A DNA stretch of 64,000 nt from Bradyrhizobium campsiandrae (GTDB lineage Bacteria; Pseudomonadota; Alphaproteobacteria; Rhizobiales; Xanthobacteraceae): the NCBI RefSeq assembly GCF_014529705.1, contig NZ_JAANIH010000001.1, positions 124,001 through 188,000 of the forward strand, given 5' to 3'. The notes under the pieces were generated by a model. The model searched no databases. It saw only the letters and a program-made list of their open reading frames with translations, and had not been told where the DNA came from. Both the position numbers and the translations under genes were made by a program. Shown one piece after another: positions 48,536 through 56,908 of the stretch; position 1 is the first letter of the stretch, and each line of letters opens with the position of its first letter.

Positions 48536-49533
48536 GAGCCGTGCTGTGCAGCTCCTTCACCGGACCGCAGGATTTGCGCCTCGGCGAGATCGCCGAGCCG
48601 AGGCCAGCCGCCGACGAGATTCTCATCGACGTCCATGCAGCCTCCGTCAGCTTCATGGACCAGTTGCTGGTCTCGGGCCTCTACCAGATGCGCCCGCCCC
48701 TGCCCTTCGTGCCCGGCACGGAAGCTTCGGGTGTCGTCGCCGCTGTCGGCGACGACGTCACACAATTCGCTCCAGGCGACCGCGTCGCATGCAGCAGCTG
48801 GACCGGCGGCTACGCAGAGCGGATGATCGCCAAGGAATCCAAGAGCGTGCGCCTGCCTGACGGCGTCGCGTTCGAGGCCGCCGCGACGGTGCTGCACGTC
48901 TACGGCACCGCCCATTACGCACTGGTCGAACGGGCTCGGGCGCGAGCCGGCGAGACCGTGTTCATCACGGGCGCCGCCGGCGGCGTCGGACTTGCCGCCG
49001 TCGATCTCGGCCGTCATCTCGGCCTGCGCGTCATCGCCGGCATCGGCTCCGACGACAAGGCCGCGCTGGTGCGCCGCTATGGGGCCAGCGAGGTCGTCAA
49101 CTATCGCAGCGAGGATCTGCGCGACCGGATCAAGTCGCTCACCTCGGGCCAAGGAATCGATCAAGGAATCGATCAAGGCATCGATATCGGTTTCGACAAT
49201 ATCGGAGGCGCGGTCCTCGAGCAGATGGCCCGGCTGATGAACTGGGGCGGCCGGCTGATGCCGATCGGCTTCGCGAGCGGCACGATTCCACAGGTCCCGA
49301 TGAACCTGCCGTTGTTGAAGAACTATGCGATCATCGGCGTCTTCGTCGGCGCCTGGGCCGAAAGATTTTCCGCCGAGGCAGCGCGCATGAACGAGACGTT
49401 GATGCTATTGCTTGCCGACGGAAAAATCCGCCCACACATCGATCGCATCCTCCCTTTGGAGGACGCCGGCAAAGCCATGCATGCTATCGCCGACAGGACA
49501 GTTCAGGGAAGAATTGTGCTCAAGATCCGATAG
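48532..49533 (+). CDS. NADPH:quinone oxidoreductase family protein (medium-chain, zinc-free)
   Basis: 333 residues. GroES-like domain (VPGTEASGVVAAVGDDV, FAPGDRVACSSW) and Rossmann domain (VFITGAAGGVGLAAVDLG); no structural zinc Cys set, so it is the QOR type. It is coupled to the mddA-like gene by a 4-base overlap. An in-frame triple repeat (GIDQ units, 49150-49185) lengthens the loop before FDNIGG. It may reduce a quinone or an enoyl/aldehyde substrate. Confidence 0.92.
   Translation: MRAVLCSSFTGPQDLRLGEIAEPRPAADEILIDVHAASVSFMDQLLVSGLYQMRPPLPFVPGTEASGVVAAVGDDVTQFAPGDRVACSSWTGGYAERMIAKESKSVRLPDGVAFEAAATVLHVYGTAHYALVERARARAGETVFITGAAGGVGLAAVDLGRHLGLRVIAGIGSDDKAALVRRYGASEVVNYRSEDLRDRIKSLTSGQGIDQGIDQGIDIGFDNIGGAVLEQMARLMNWGGRLMPIGFASGTIPQVPMNLPLLKNYAIIGVFVGAWAERFSAEAARMNETLMLLLADGKIRPHIDRILPLEDAGKAMHAIADRTVQGRIVLKIR
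49150..49185 (+). repeat. 12-bp tandem repeat inside the oxidoreductase gene
   Basis: Three units of CAAGGAATCGAT (the third with one change, GGCATC) in frame, encoding GIDQ-GIDQ-GID. Units divisible by three keep the frame, so copy number could vary by slippage without inactivating the gene. Confidence 0.9.
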
Positions 49534-49570
49534 AGTGCGCGCGGACTTGTCAAGACAGGAAGGCCAGGCT

Positions 49571-50326
49571 TTGAGCGAGATCATCATCGACAAGCGCTTT
49601 TGCGGCCCGCCGAACTCCGGCAATGGCGGCTATGTGTGCGGCCGCCTGGCCCGGCAGATTGCGGGAGCCGCCGAGGTGACGCTGCGTGCGCCGCCTCCCC
49701 TGGACACACCGCTCGGCGCGAGCGCGACCGATGACGGCACATGGGAGCTTCGCGACAGCGCCAAGGTCGTCGCGACCGGTCGCGCGGTGGGTGTCGAGCT
49801 CTCACGACTGGAAACAGCCAGCTTCGAAGAAGCCCGCGCTGCGGAATTGCTGACGCTGGTCAAGCCGCACGAGCATCCGCTGCCGACTTGTTTCGTCTGC
49901 GGCCCCGCGAGGGCCAAGGGAGACGGCTTGCGCATCTTTGCCGGACCGCTCGGACGTCGTGCGCAGACTCCCGTCCTCGCGGCGAGTTGGGTCCCAGATC
50001 AGAACTTGAGCGACGACGATGGCCTCGTCGCACCCGAATTTCTCTGGTCGGCACTCGATTGTCCGACCGGCTTTGCCTGCAATTGCGATCCTCAAAGCAA
50101 CGCCGTCGACAAGACGCCGCTCCTGCTCGGACGAATGTCCGCGCGCATCGAGACCCGCCCGCGTGCCGGCGACCGCTGCATCATCACGGCATGGCCGACC
50201 GGCCGCGACGGCCGCAAGCGCATGGCCGAGGCCGCGCTGCATGATGAGGCCGGGAGGTTACTGGCGGTGGCCCGAACGACATGGATTGCGGTGGATCGGA
50301 ACGTGCAGCTTGGAGGAGCTTCATAG
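49571..50326 (+). CDS. Hypothetical hotdog/thioesterase-like protein
   Basis: 251 residues. The beginning IDKRFCGPPNSGNGGYVCG is typical of a conserved group of uncharacterised, probably double-hotdog proteins. Later motifs are CFVCGPARAKGDGLRI and SALDCPTGFAC. There is no signal peptide. The start seems to be TTG with GGAAGG upstream; a GTG directly after the preceding stop is an alternative. It is third in line with the mddA-like and oxidoreductase genes and may be in their operon. Function unknown; an acyl-CoA thioesterase role is a guess. Confidence 0.75.
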   Translation: MSEIIIDKRFCGPPNSGNGGYVCGRLARQIAGAAEVTLRAPPPLDTPLGASATDDGTWELRDSAKVVATGRAVGVELSRLETASFEEARAAELLTLVKPHEHPLPTCFVCGPARAKGDGLRIFAGPLGRRAQTPVLAASWVPDQNLSDDDGLVAPEFLWSALDCPTGFACNCDPQSNAVDKTPLLLGRMSARIETRPRAGDRCIITAWPTGRDGRKRMAEAALHDEAGRLLAVARTTWIAVDRNVQLGGAS

Positions 50327-50364
50327 CGGCGGCACACGGCCCCTGGGCGCCGACCTGGGGCGTC

Positions 50365-52227
50365 TCACGCCTCCGCGAGTGTTACGGTGATATCGCCTGG
50401 CAACAATGCTCCTGCCTCTACCGCAAGTCCTCGCCACAGACATTCGGCCGCCACCATTTTCGGGAGAGGTAGCGGGTGGTCGGAAAAATTGGCGACAATC
50501 TGCAGAATGTCCCCCCTCGTCGTCTGCCAGCGCACGTCTATGCCGCCGCTGCCGGGATCGCCGAGAAGCTTGCGCTGCGCCGAAACAAAGCCGCGCTTGA
50601 TGAGAGGCACGATCTTCTCGCGCCGTATCGTCAGCAGTTGCGTCGTCAACGCGCGGAACTTGGCGCTTGCGGGGGAATGGTCGATGCTGCTCCAGTCGAG
50701 CTTCGAGGCCCGGAAGGTTCTCTCGTCGCACGGGTCCGGAATCCGGGCGCGCATCTCGGGCGTCGAGAATGCCTTGAAATGCGAAAACTCCTTGCGCCGC
50801 CCCTCCCGCGTCAACTCGGCCGCTTCCCCGGTCCAGTCGGCAAAGAACAGGAACGGCGTCTCGACGGCCGCTTCCTCGCCCATGAAAAGCAGCGGAATGT
50901 GCGGATTGAGCAAGACCAGCGCCATTGCTTGCGCGAGCTTGTCCGGATGCACCAATTTTGACAGTCGCTCACCTAAAGCCCTGTTGCCGATCTGGTCGTG
51001 GTTTTGCGCAAAGAAGATGGTGGCCTCTGGCGGAAGGTGGCCACTCGGCTCGCCGCGTGGGGCATCGTGAAGCGGAAAGACTTCACCCTGGTAGGCGAAG
51101 CCTTCGGTTAGGGATCGCGCGAGGTGCTCGAGCGGCTTGTCGGCAAAAGCGCGATAATATCCTTCATTCTCGCCGGTCAGCAGCACATGCAGCGCGTTGT
51201 GGAAATCGTCGCCCCATTGCGCCTCGTAATATCTGGCTTGGCCGTTTGAACGATCGAGCAGATGGGCCTGATTGGCCTCGTTCTCCAGCATCAGATGCAC
51301 GCGCCGGCCGGGCAATTGATGGCGCACGGTCTCGGCAAGCTCTATCAGAAAGTGTCGTTCGGAATCGTCCTTGAGAGCGTGAACGGCGTCGAACCGCAGC
51401 CCGTCGAAACCGTAGTCGCGCAGCCACATCAGCGCGTTCTCGATCAGAAACTCGCGCGCGAACGCACCGTCGCGTCCCTCGAGATTGACGGCCGGCCCCC
51501 ACCCCGTGCTGTGGCGGGCGGTGAAGAAGTTCTCCGCATAGAGGTGCAGATAGTTCAGCTGCGGCCCGAAATGATTATAGACCACATCGAGATAGACCAT
51601 GACGTCGAGGTCGTGGGCCGCGCGCAAAAGCGCCTTGAGATCCTGCGGCCTGCCGTAGCGTGCGTTGGGCGCATTCAGCAGCACGCCGTCATAGCCCCAA
51701 TTATGCCGGCCGGGGACATCGTTGAGCGGCATCAGCTCGATGGCGGTGATGCCGAGATCGCGCAGATAGGGCAGCCGCGCCTCCACGCCGGCATAGGTGC
51801 CCTCTTGGCTGAAGGTCCCGACATGGAGCTCGTAGATGACCGCTTCCGCCCAAGGACGGCCGGGATAGAGGATGGAATCCCGGAAGGCCGCCGTGTCCAC
51901 CACCTCGCTCGCTGCGCCGACATCATCCGGCTGGAACAAGGAGGCCGGGTCCGGGACGATCAGGTTCTCGTTGGTCCTGAACTGATAGCGCGTGCCGGCA
52001 TGAGCCGTCGGGCTGAACAATTGGCACCAACCGTCGTCGTCACGCGGCATCAGCCGTGGCGGCTGGCCGATCTCCAGAAGTTCGACCAATCGCGCAGTCG
52101 GCGCCCAAAGGTTGAAAACGACCCCACCGTCGACAATCTCCGGACCGTGGCGCCGAGCCCGGCCCGCTATTCCCAGTCTGTGATTCAAACCTGCCCGCCT
52201 TTCAAATCGACGCCGAGGATAGGGCAT
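50365..52227 (-). CDS. treZ: Malto-oligosyltrehalose trehalohydrolase
   Basis: 620-residue GH13 enzyme that releases trehalose from maltooligosyl-trehalose. N-terminal CBM48-like domain (VVFNLWAPTARLVELL), then the (beta/alpha)8 barrel: VIYELHVGTFSQEGTY, YLDVVYNHFGPQ, nucleophile Asp in GLRFDAVHAL, acid Glu in HLMLENEANQ and the third Asp in AQNHDQIGNRA. The start is not certain, since ribosome-site sequence is weak. Its usual partner treY is not in the window; glgA and glgX are next door. Confidence 0.94.
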   Translation of the reverse strand: MPYPRRRFERRAGLNHRLGIAGRARRHGPEIVDGGVVFNLWAPTARLVELLEIGQPPRLMPRDDDGWCQLFSPTAHAGTRYQFRTNENLIVPDPASLFQPDDVGAASEVVDTAAFRDSILYPGRPWAEAVIYELHVGTFSQEGTYAGVEARLPYLRDLGITAIELMPLNDVPGRHNWGYDGVLLNAPNARYGRPQDLKALLRAAHDLDVMVYLDVVYNHFGPQLNYLHLYAENFFTARHSTGWGPAVNLEGRDGAFAREFLIENALMWLRDYGFDGLRFDAVHALKDDSERHFLIELAETVRHQLPGRRVHLMLENEANQAHLLDRSNGQARYYEAQWGDDFHNALHVLLTGENEGYYRAFADKPLEHLARSLTEGFAYQGEVFPLHDAPRGEPSGHLPPEATIFFAQNHDQIGNRALGERLSKLVHPDKLAQAMALVLLNPHIPLLFMGEEAAVETPFLFFADWTGEAAELTREGRRKEFSHFKAFSTPEMRARIPDPCDERTFRASKLDWSSIDHSPASAKFRALTTQLLTIRREKIVPLIKRGFVSAQRKLLGDPGSGGIDVRWQTTRGDILQIVANFSDHPLPLPKMVAAECLWRGLAVEAGALLPGDITVTLAEA

Positions 52228-52564
52228 GCTTCAGCGGCGGGTCGGCGGAGGAGCCGGTTTACGATCGCTTGATCATGCCTCAGCACGAAAAAGCTGGCGT
52301 GCTTGCATTCGTTCCTCGCAGCAGATTTGGCCTTGAAGGTCATGACACAGCGGTGCCTCGATGAGCCGCCACGCGTCTCGACGAGCGCCGGCCTGTGTAC
52401 ACTTTTGCACCGAGCCGCCAAGAAAAACCCAATTGTCGTCAGGCTTTAGGAACCTTTTGTGCGCCGCAGAATTAGATGCATAGCGCTTCGCTGAGGAAGC
52501 GCCCTGGAATTCAAAGATGGTTGGCAAAGGCCACAATCGTCCCCGCGGCAGGTGGGCATAGCGA
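52228..52564. other. Divergent intergenic region treZ / glgA
   Basis: 337 bases with no gene. On the minus strand GGAAC (52315-52311) with GCTT 16 bases on (52294-52291) is a weak EcfG-like candidate for treZ. A GGAAC at 52446 on the plus strand has no -10 partner. No other structure stands out. Confidence 0.4.
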
Positions 52565-53974
52565 ATGCGGATTCTGTTCGCGACGCCCGAAGTATCAGAC
52601 TTCATTCAAGTTGGCGGCCTTGCCGCGGTCTCGGCAGCTCTGCCGCGCGCGTTGCGCGATTTTGCCGACGTCCGCGTCATCATCCCGGGCTATCCGGCCG
52701 TGCTGGGCGGTTTGCCGGATATCAAGAATGCAGGGCGATGCGCACCGTTTGCCGCGCTACCCGCTTTCGACATCGACCTCGGGCACACCGCGGACGGGCT
52801 GGCCTATTATGTCGTCCGTTGTCCGGAGCTCTACGAGCGGGACGGCACGCCCTACGCCGACGGCCGCGGCGCGGACTGGGGCGACAACAATGTGAGATTC
52901 GCCACCTTCTCCTATGCCGCCGCACAGCTCGCCAGAGGCTTGGTCGACAAGGACTGGTCGGCTGACCTGGTCCATGCCAACGACTGGCAGTGCGCTCTGA
53001 TACCCGGCTATCTCGAATGGCACTACGCGCACATCCCGACCGTCTTCACGATCCACAACCTCGCCTACCAGGGCGTCTTCGACAGGAGTTCGCTGGCACC
53101 GCTCGGCATTCCCGAGGCAAGCTTCAATATCGATGGAGTCGAATTCTACAATCGTCTGTCCTTCATCAAGGCGGGTCTCGTCTATGCCTCCCACCTGACG
53201 ACCGTCAGCCAGACCTACGCCCGGGAGATCACCACCTCGGAGTTCGGCTGCGGCCTTGAAGGCCTTCTGCAGCAGCGGGCCGATCGCAACCAATTGTCCG
53301 GCATTCTGAACGGCATCGACGAGAGCTGGGATCCGCGGACCTGCTCGTCGCTGTTGCAGCCGTTTGGCGCCGGCGACTGGGCCGAACGCTCTTTGAATGC
53401 CGATAATGTCAGGGATCAGTTCGGCCTTGCGGTCTCGCGAGGTCCGCTGTTCGCCCTCGTCGCCCGGCTCGTTCATCAGAAGGGCATCGACCTCGTGATC
53501 GACAGCGCGCAAGCGATCGTCGATGCCGGCGGCCAGATTGTCGTCACCGGCAAGGGCGAGCCGCAATTCGAGCAGGCCCTGCTCCAGGCTCAAGCCCGCG
53601 CGCCGCGATCCATCGCCGTCAAGATCGGCTTCGACGATGCCGAGGCGCGGAAGATCTTCGCCGGCAGCGACTTCACGCTGATGCCCTCGCGCTTCGAGCC
53701 CTGCGGCTTGAGTCAGATGTACGCCCAGCGCTTCGGCTCGCTGCCGATCGGCCATCGCACCGGTGGTCTTGCTGAAACCATCGTCGATGGCGAGACGGGC
53801 TTCCTGTTCGACCGCGTCTCCGCTCCCGGTTTCCTCGGAAGCCTCTGCCGGGCCTTCTCGACGTTCGGCATGAAGGATCGACTCGATCACATGCGCAGGG
53901 CTGCGATGGCGCAAGCCTTCAGCTGGAGCCAGTCCGCCAAATCCTACGCCGAGCTCTACAAATCATCGATCTAG
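52565..53974 (+). CDS. glgA: Glycogen synthase (GT5 family)
   Basis: 469-residue ADP-glucose alpha-1,4-glucosyltransferase. GT-B fold with HANDWQCALIPGYLEW, PTVFTIHNLAYQG, ARLVHQKGIDLV and the C-terminal catalytic Glu in SRFEPCGLSQMYAQRFG. The N-terminal ADP-glucose loop, KTGGL in E. coli with Lys15, reads QVGGL here (Q15). That is unusual for a catalytic residue. It is followed by a small stress gene and glgX, and is divergent from treZ. Confidence 0.93.
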   Translation: MRILFATPEVSDFIQVGGLAAVSAALPRALRDFADVRVIIPGYPAVLGGLPDIKNAGRCAPFAALPAFDIDLGHTADGLAYYVVRCPELYERDGTPYADGRGADWGDNNVRFATFSYAAAQLARGLVDKDWSADLVHANDWQCALIPGYLEWHYAHIPTVFTIHNLAYQGVFDRSSLAPLGIPEASFNIDGVEFYNRLSFIKAGLVYASHLTTVSQTYAREITTSEFGCGLEGLLQQRADRNQLSGILNGIDESWDPRTCSSLLQPFGAGDWAERSLNADNVRDQFGLAVSRGPLFALVARLVHQKGIDLVIDSAQAIVDAGGQIVVTGKGEPQFEQALLQAQARAPRSIAVKIGFDDAEARKIFAGSDFTLMPSRFEPCGLSQMYAQRFGSLPIGHRTGGLAETIVDGETGFLFDRVSAPGFLGSLCRAFSTFGMKDRLDHMRRAAMAQAFSWSQSAKSYAELYKSSI

Positions 53975-54146
53975 ACAGGCGCCGAAAGCGAAGAACCTTC
54001 TGACGACTTTTTTCCGCCTGCCAACGCGCCGGCAAACGCCGGAGCTCGACTTTGCTCGCCCACCGCGACGATGAGCGCGCGATCAGGATGCCAATACCTT
54101 TGATCGGCTTGCGATCCTTGCGGACTGACGTCTTCAGTCAAGGCCT

Positions 54147-54171
54147 GGAACAGAAGTGTTGAGCGGCGGTT
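54147..54171 (+). promoter_or_regulatory. EcfG-like promoter before the DUF3606 gene (GGAAC-N16-GGTT)
   Basis: GGAAC at 54147-54151 and GGTT at 54168-54171, 16 bases apart; one base off CGTT. It lies 26 bases before the DUF3606 start and could also serve glgX downstream. Confidence 0.45.
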
Positions 54172-54197
54172 TACGATTTCACACAGGAGTTGCCGCC

Positions 54198-54479
54198 ATG
54201 CGCCGCTCGATCCCCAAGCCGATCCGCAACAAGCTCGACCTTACCGACCGCGTTCAGATGCGCCTCGTCAGAAAGCGGCTGGGCCTCTCCGATGCCGAGC
54301 TGACCGCGATCGTGGAGCGGATCGGAAATTCCATCTCTGCGATCAGCAAGGAAGCTGCGCAGCAGCGCGCCAGCGCGCTGCCCAAGCCGGCCGATGTGCC
54401 TCCCGCGGCGGTGATCGCTTCGGCTGCGGCCAGTGAGCCAGCGCCGGCCGATATTGCCGCAACAGCACCGACATCCTGA
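54198..54479 (+). CDS. DUF3606 domain protein
   Basis: 93 residues. The DUF3606 block is LDLTDRVQMRLVRKRLGLSD and LTAIVERIGNSISAI; the rest is an Ala/Pro-rich tail. ATG has AGGAG 8 bases upstream. DUF3606 proteins are small, of unknown function and often belong to the general stress regulon. An EcfG-like promoter lies upstream and glgX follows after 23 bases. Confidence 0.85.
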   Translation: MRRSIPKPIRNKLDLTDRVQMRLVRKRLGLSDAELTAIVERIGNSISAISKEAAQQRASALPKPADVPPAAVIASAAASEPAPADIAATAPTS

Positions 54480-54502
54480 CCGGATTTTCATTGGGGGCAG
54501 AC

Positions 54503-56740
54503 ATGGACCAGAAAACCCATCCGGACGACGCCCTGACGCGGGCGGCGTCGAGCCTGCGCCGTTCACGGATCACCGAGGGCAAACCGTTTCCACTCGGCGC
54601 CACCTGGGACGGGCTCGGCGTCAACTTCGCGCTGTTCTCGGCGCACGCCACCAAGGTCGAACTCTGCCTGTTCGACGATGATGGTCAAACCGAGCTGGAG
54701 CGGATCGAGCTTCCGGAATATACCGACGAGGTCTGGCACGGCTATCTGCCGTCGGCGCGCCCCGGCACAGTCTATGGCTATCGCGTTCATGGGCCTTATG
54801 AGCCTGACGCCGGCCACCGCTTCAATCCCAACAAGCTCGTGCTCGACCCCTATGCAAGGCAGCTGGTCGGGCAATTGCGCTGGGGGCCGGAGCTGTTCGG
54901 CTACCAGCTCGATCACGCCGACAAGGATCTCTCCTTCGACGAGCGCGATAGCGCGCCCCTGATGCAGAAGTGCCGCGTCATAGATCCAGCCTTCACCTGG
55001 GGCACGGCGCGCAAGCCCGAAGTGCCCTGGGAACGAACGATCGTTTACGAAATGCATGTGAAGGGCTTTACCCAGCTGCACCCGCTGGTGCCCGAGGCGG
55101 ACCGCGGCACGTTCTCAGGGCTCGCGCATAGCGAGATCCCCGCTTATCTGCGCTCCATCGGCATCACCAGCGCCGAGCTGTTGCCGATCCATGCGTTCGT
55201 CGACGACAGCTATCTGGTCGACAAAGGCCTGCGGAACTATTGGGGCTACAACTCCATCGCATTCTTCGCGCCGGAGCCGCGCTACCTGAAGACGCCGTTC
55301 GCGAACGAATTCAAGGAAATGGTCAACCAGTTCCACGCGCACGGCATCGAGGTCATCCTGGACGTCGTTTACAATCACACCGCGGAAGGCAACGAGCTCG
55401 GGCCCACGCTATCGTTCAAGGGCATCGACAACGCCAATTATTACCGGCTGCTGCCGGACCAGAAGCGTTACTACATCAACGACACCGGCACCGGAAACAC
55501 CGTGAATCTGTCGCATCCGCGGGTGCTCCAGCTGGTTGCGGATTCGCTGCGCTATTGGGCAACCGAGATGCGGGTCGACGGCTTTCGCTTCGATCTCGCC
55601 ACCATCCTGGCGCGCGAGCCCTATGGCTTCGACGAAGGCGGCGGCTTCCTCGACGCCTGCCGCCAGGATCCCGTGCTGTCCAGCGTCAAGCTGATCGCGG
55701 AGCCTTGGGACATCGGCCCTGGCGGTTACCAGGTCGGTCAGTTTCCGCCTGGCTGGGCCGAGTGGAATGACAAGTTCAGGGACACTGTCCGGGCCTTCTG
55801 GAAGGGTGATCCCGGCACTCTCGCTGATTTCGCCAAACGCATCACCGGATCCGGCGATCTTTTCAACAAGCGCGGACGTCGGCCCTGGGCCAGTGTCAAC
55901 TTCGTTACGGCGCATGACGGCTTCAACCTCAATGATCTCGTCTCCTACAACGAGAAGCACAACGAGGCGAACGGCGAGGACAATCGCGACGGCCACAGCA
56001 ACAACCATTCCTGGAATTGCGGCGCCGAAGGACCGACTGATGATCCTGACATCACGGCGCTGCGCGAACGCCAGAAGCGGAATATGCTCGCGACGATGCT
56101 GCTGTCCCACGGCACGCCAATGCTGCTCGCAGGCGACGAATTTGGACACACGCAGCGAGGCAACAACAATGCCTATGCCCAGGACAACGAAACCACCTGG
56201 CTCGACTGGATGGGCATCACGGCGAATGGCCGCAACCTTCGTGAATTCGCGCGCAAGCTGATCGCGACGCGCAAGGCCTTCCCGATCCTTTACCGCAGCC
56301 GGTTCCTGGTCGGCTCCCACAATGAAGAGCTCGACGTCAAGGACGTGACGTGGCTGGCCCCATCAGGCGAAGAGATGACCAGCGAGCAATGGCAGGACGG
56401 CAACGCCAAGTGCTTCGGCATGCTGCTCGACGGGCGCGCCCAGGAGACCGGCATCAAGCGCCGCGGCTCGGACGCCACCATGCTGCTGGTCTATAACGCC
56501 CATTACGACGTCGTGAATTTCACCCTGCCGCCCGTCACCGACGGAAGCCGCTGGCTGGGGCTGATCGATACCAATCAGCCTGAGGCCCAGATGCCTGCTT
56601 TCGAATTCGATCATGCGTACGCGGTGACGGGCCGGTCGCTCGTCGTCTTTGGTCTTGCCACCGAAAGCGCCGCGACGCGTCGCCTGCGTCAAGGTGTCGG
56701 CGCGCTGCTGGACATCGTCGAAGCGCCGCTCCCCGGCTAG
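54503..56740 (+). CDS. glgX: Glycogen debranching enzyme
   Basis: 745-residue GH13 isoamylase-type enzyme. CBM48 domain (GVNFALFSAHATKVELCLFD), then the barrel: IVYEMHVKGFTQLHP, ILDVVYNHTAEGNE, nucleophile Asp in VDGFRFDLATIL, acid Glu in LIAEPWDIGPGGYQVG and third Asp in FVTAHDGFNLNDLVSYN. It removes limit-dextrin branches from glycogen and would feed TreY/TreZ with linear maltodextrins. Start ATG has GGGGG upstream; a TTG four codons earlier is possible. Confidence 0.96.
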   Translation: MDQKTHPDDALTRAASSLRRSRITEGKPFPLGATWDGLGVNFALFSAHATKVELCLFDDDGQTELERIELPEYTDEVWHGYLPSARPGTVYGYRVHGPYEPDAGHRFNPNKLVLDPYARQLVGQLRWGPELFGYQLDHADKDLSFDERDSAPLMQKCRVIDPAFTWGTARKPEVPWERTIVYEMHVKGFTQLHPLVPEADRGTFSGLAHSEIPAYLRSIGITSAELLPIHAFVDDSYLVDKGLRNYWGYNSIAFFAPEPRYLKTPFANEFKEMVNQFHAHGIEVILDVVYNHTAEGNELGPTLSFKGIDNANYYRLLPDQKRYYINDTGTGNTVNLSHPRVLQLVADSLRYWATEMRVDGFRFDLATILAREPYGFDEGGGFLDACRQDPVLSSVKLIAEPWDIGPGGYQVGQFPPGWAEWNDKFRDTVRAFWKGDPGTLADFAKRITGSGDLFNKRGRRPWASVNFVTAHDGFNLNDLVSYNEKHNEANGEDNRDGHSNNHSWNCGAEGPTDDPDITALRERQKRNMLATMLLSHGTPMLLAGDEFGHTQRGNNNAYAQDNETTWLDWMGITANGRNLREFARKLIATRKAFPILYRSRFLVGSHNEELDVKDVTWLAPSGEEMTSEQWQDGNAKCFGMLLDGRAQETGIKRRGSDATMLLVYNAHYDVVNFTLPPVTDGSRWLGLIDTNQPEAQMPAFEFDHAYAVTGRSLVVFGLATESAATRRLRQGVGALLDIVEAPLPG

Positions 56741-56908
56741 ATTGCCGGTCGAGCGGGAGGCATTCCTCGCGCGGCGGTGATGTCGCCGCCACGACCTTGA
56801 TCGAATTTACCTTCCGTCAAGCAAGGCTTACGATCGGAGGAGGCCTGTAAAGGCGGCTTTAGCACCCCTTCGTCTTTGGTCATCCCCAAGAGAAGGGGAT
56901 GCGCTGGA

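Noticed and set aside
52446..52475. GGAAC upstream of glgA as an EcfG promoter
   Set aside because: No CGTT-like -10 at 16-18 bases.
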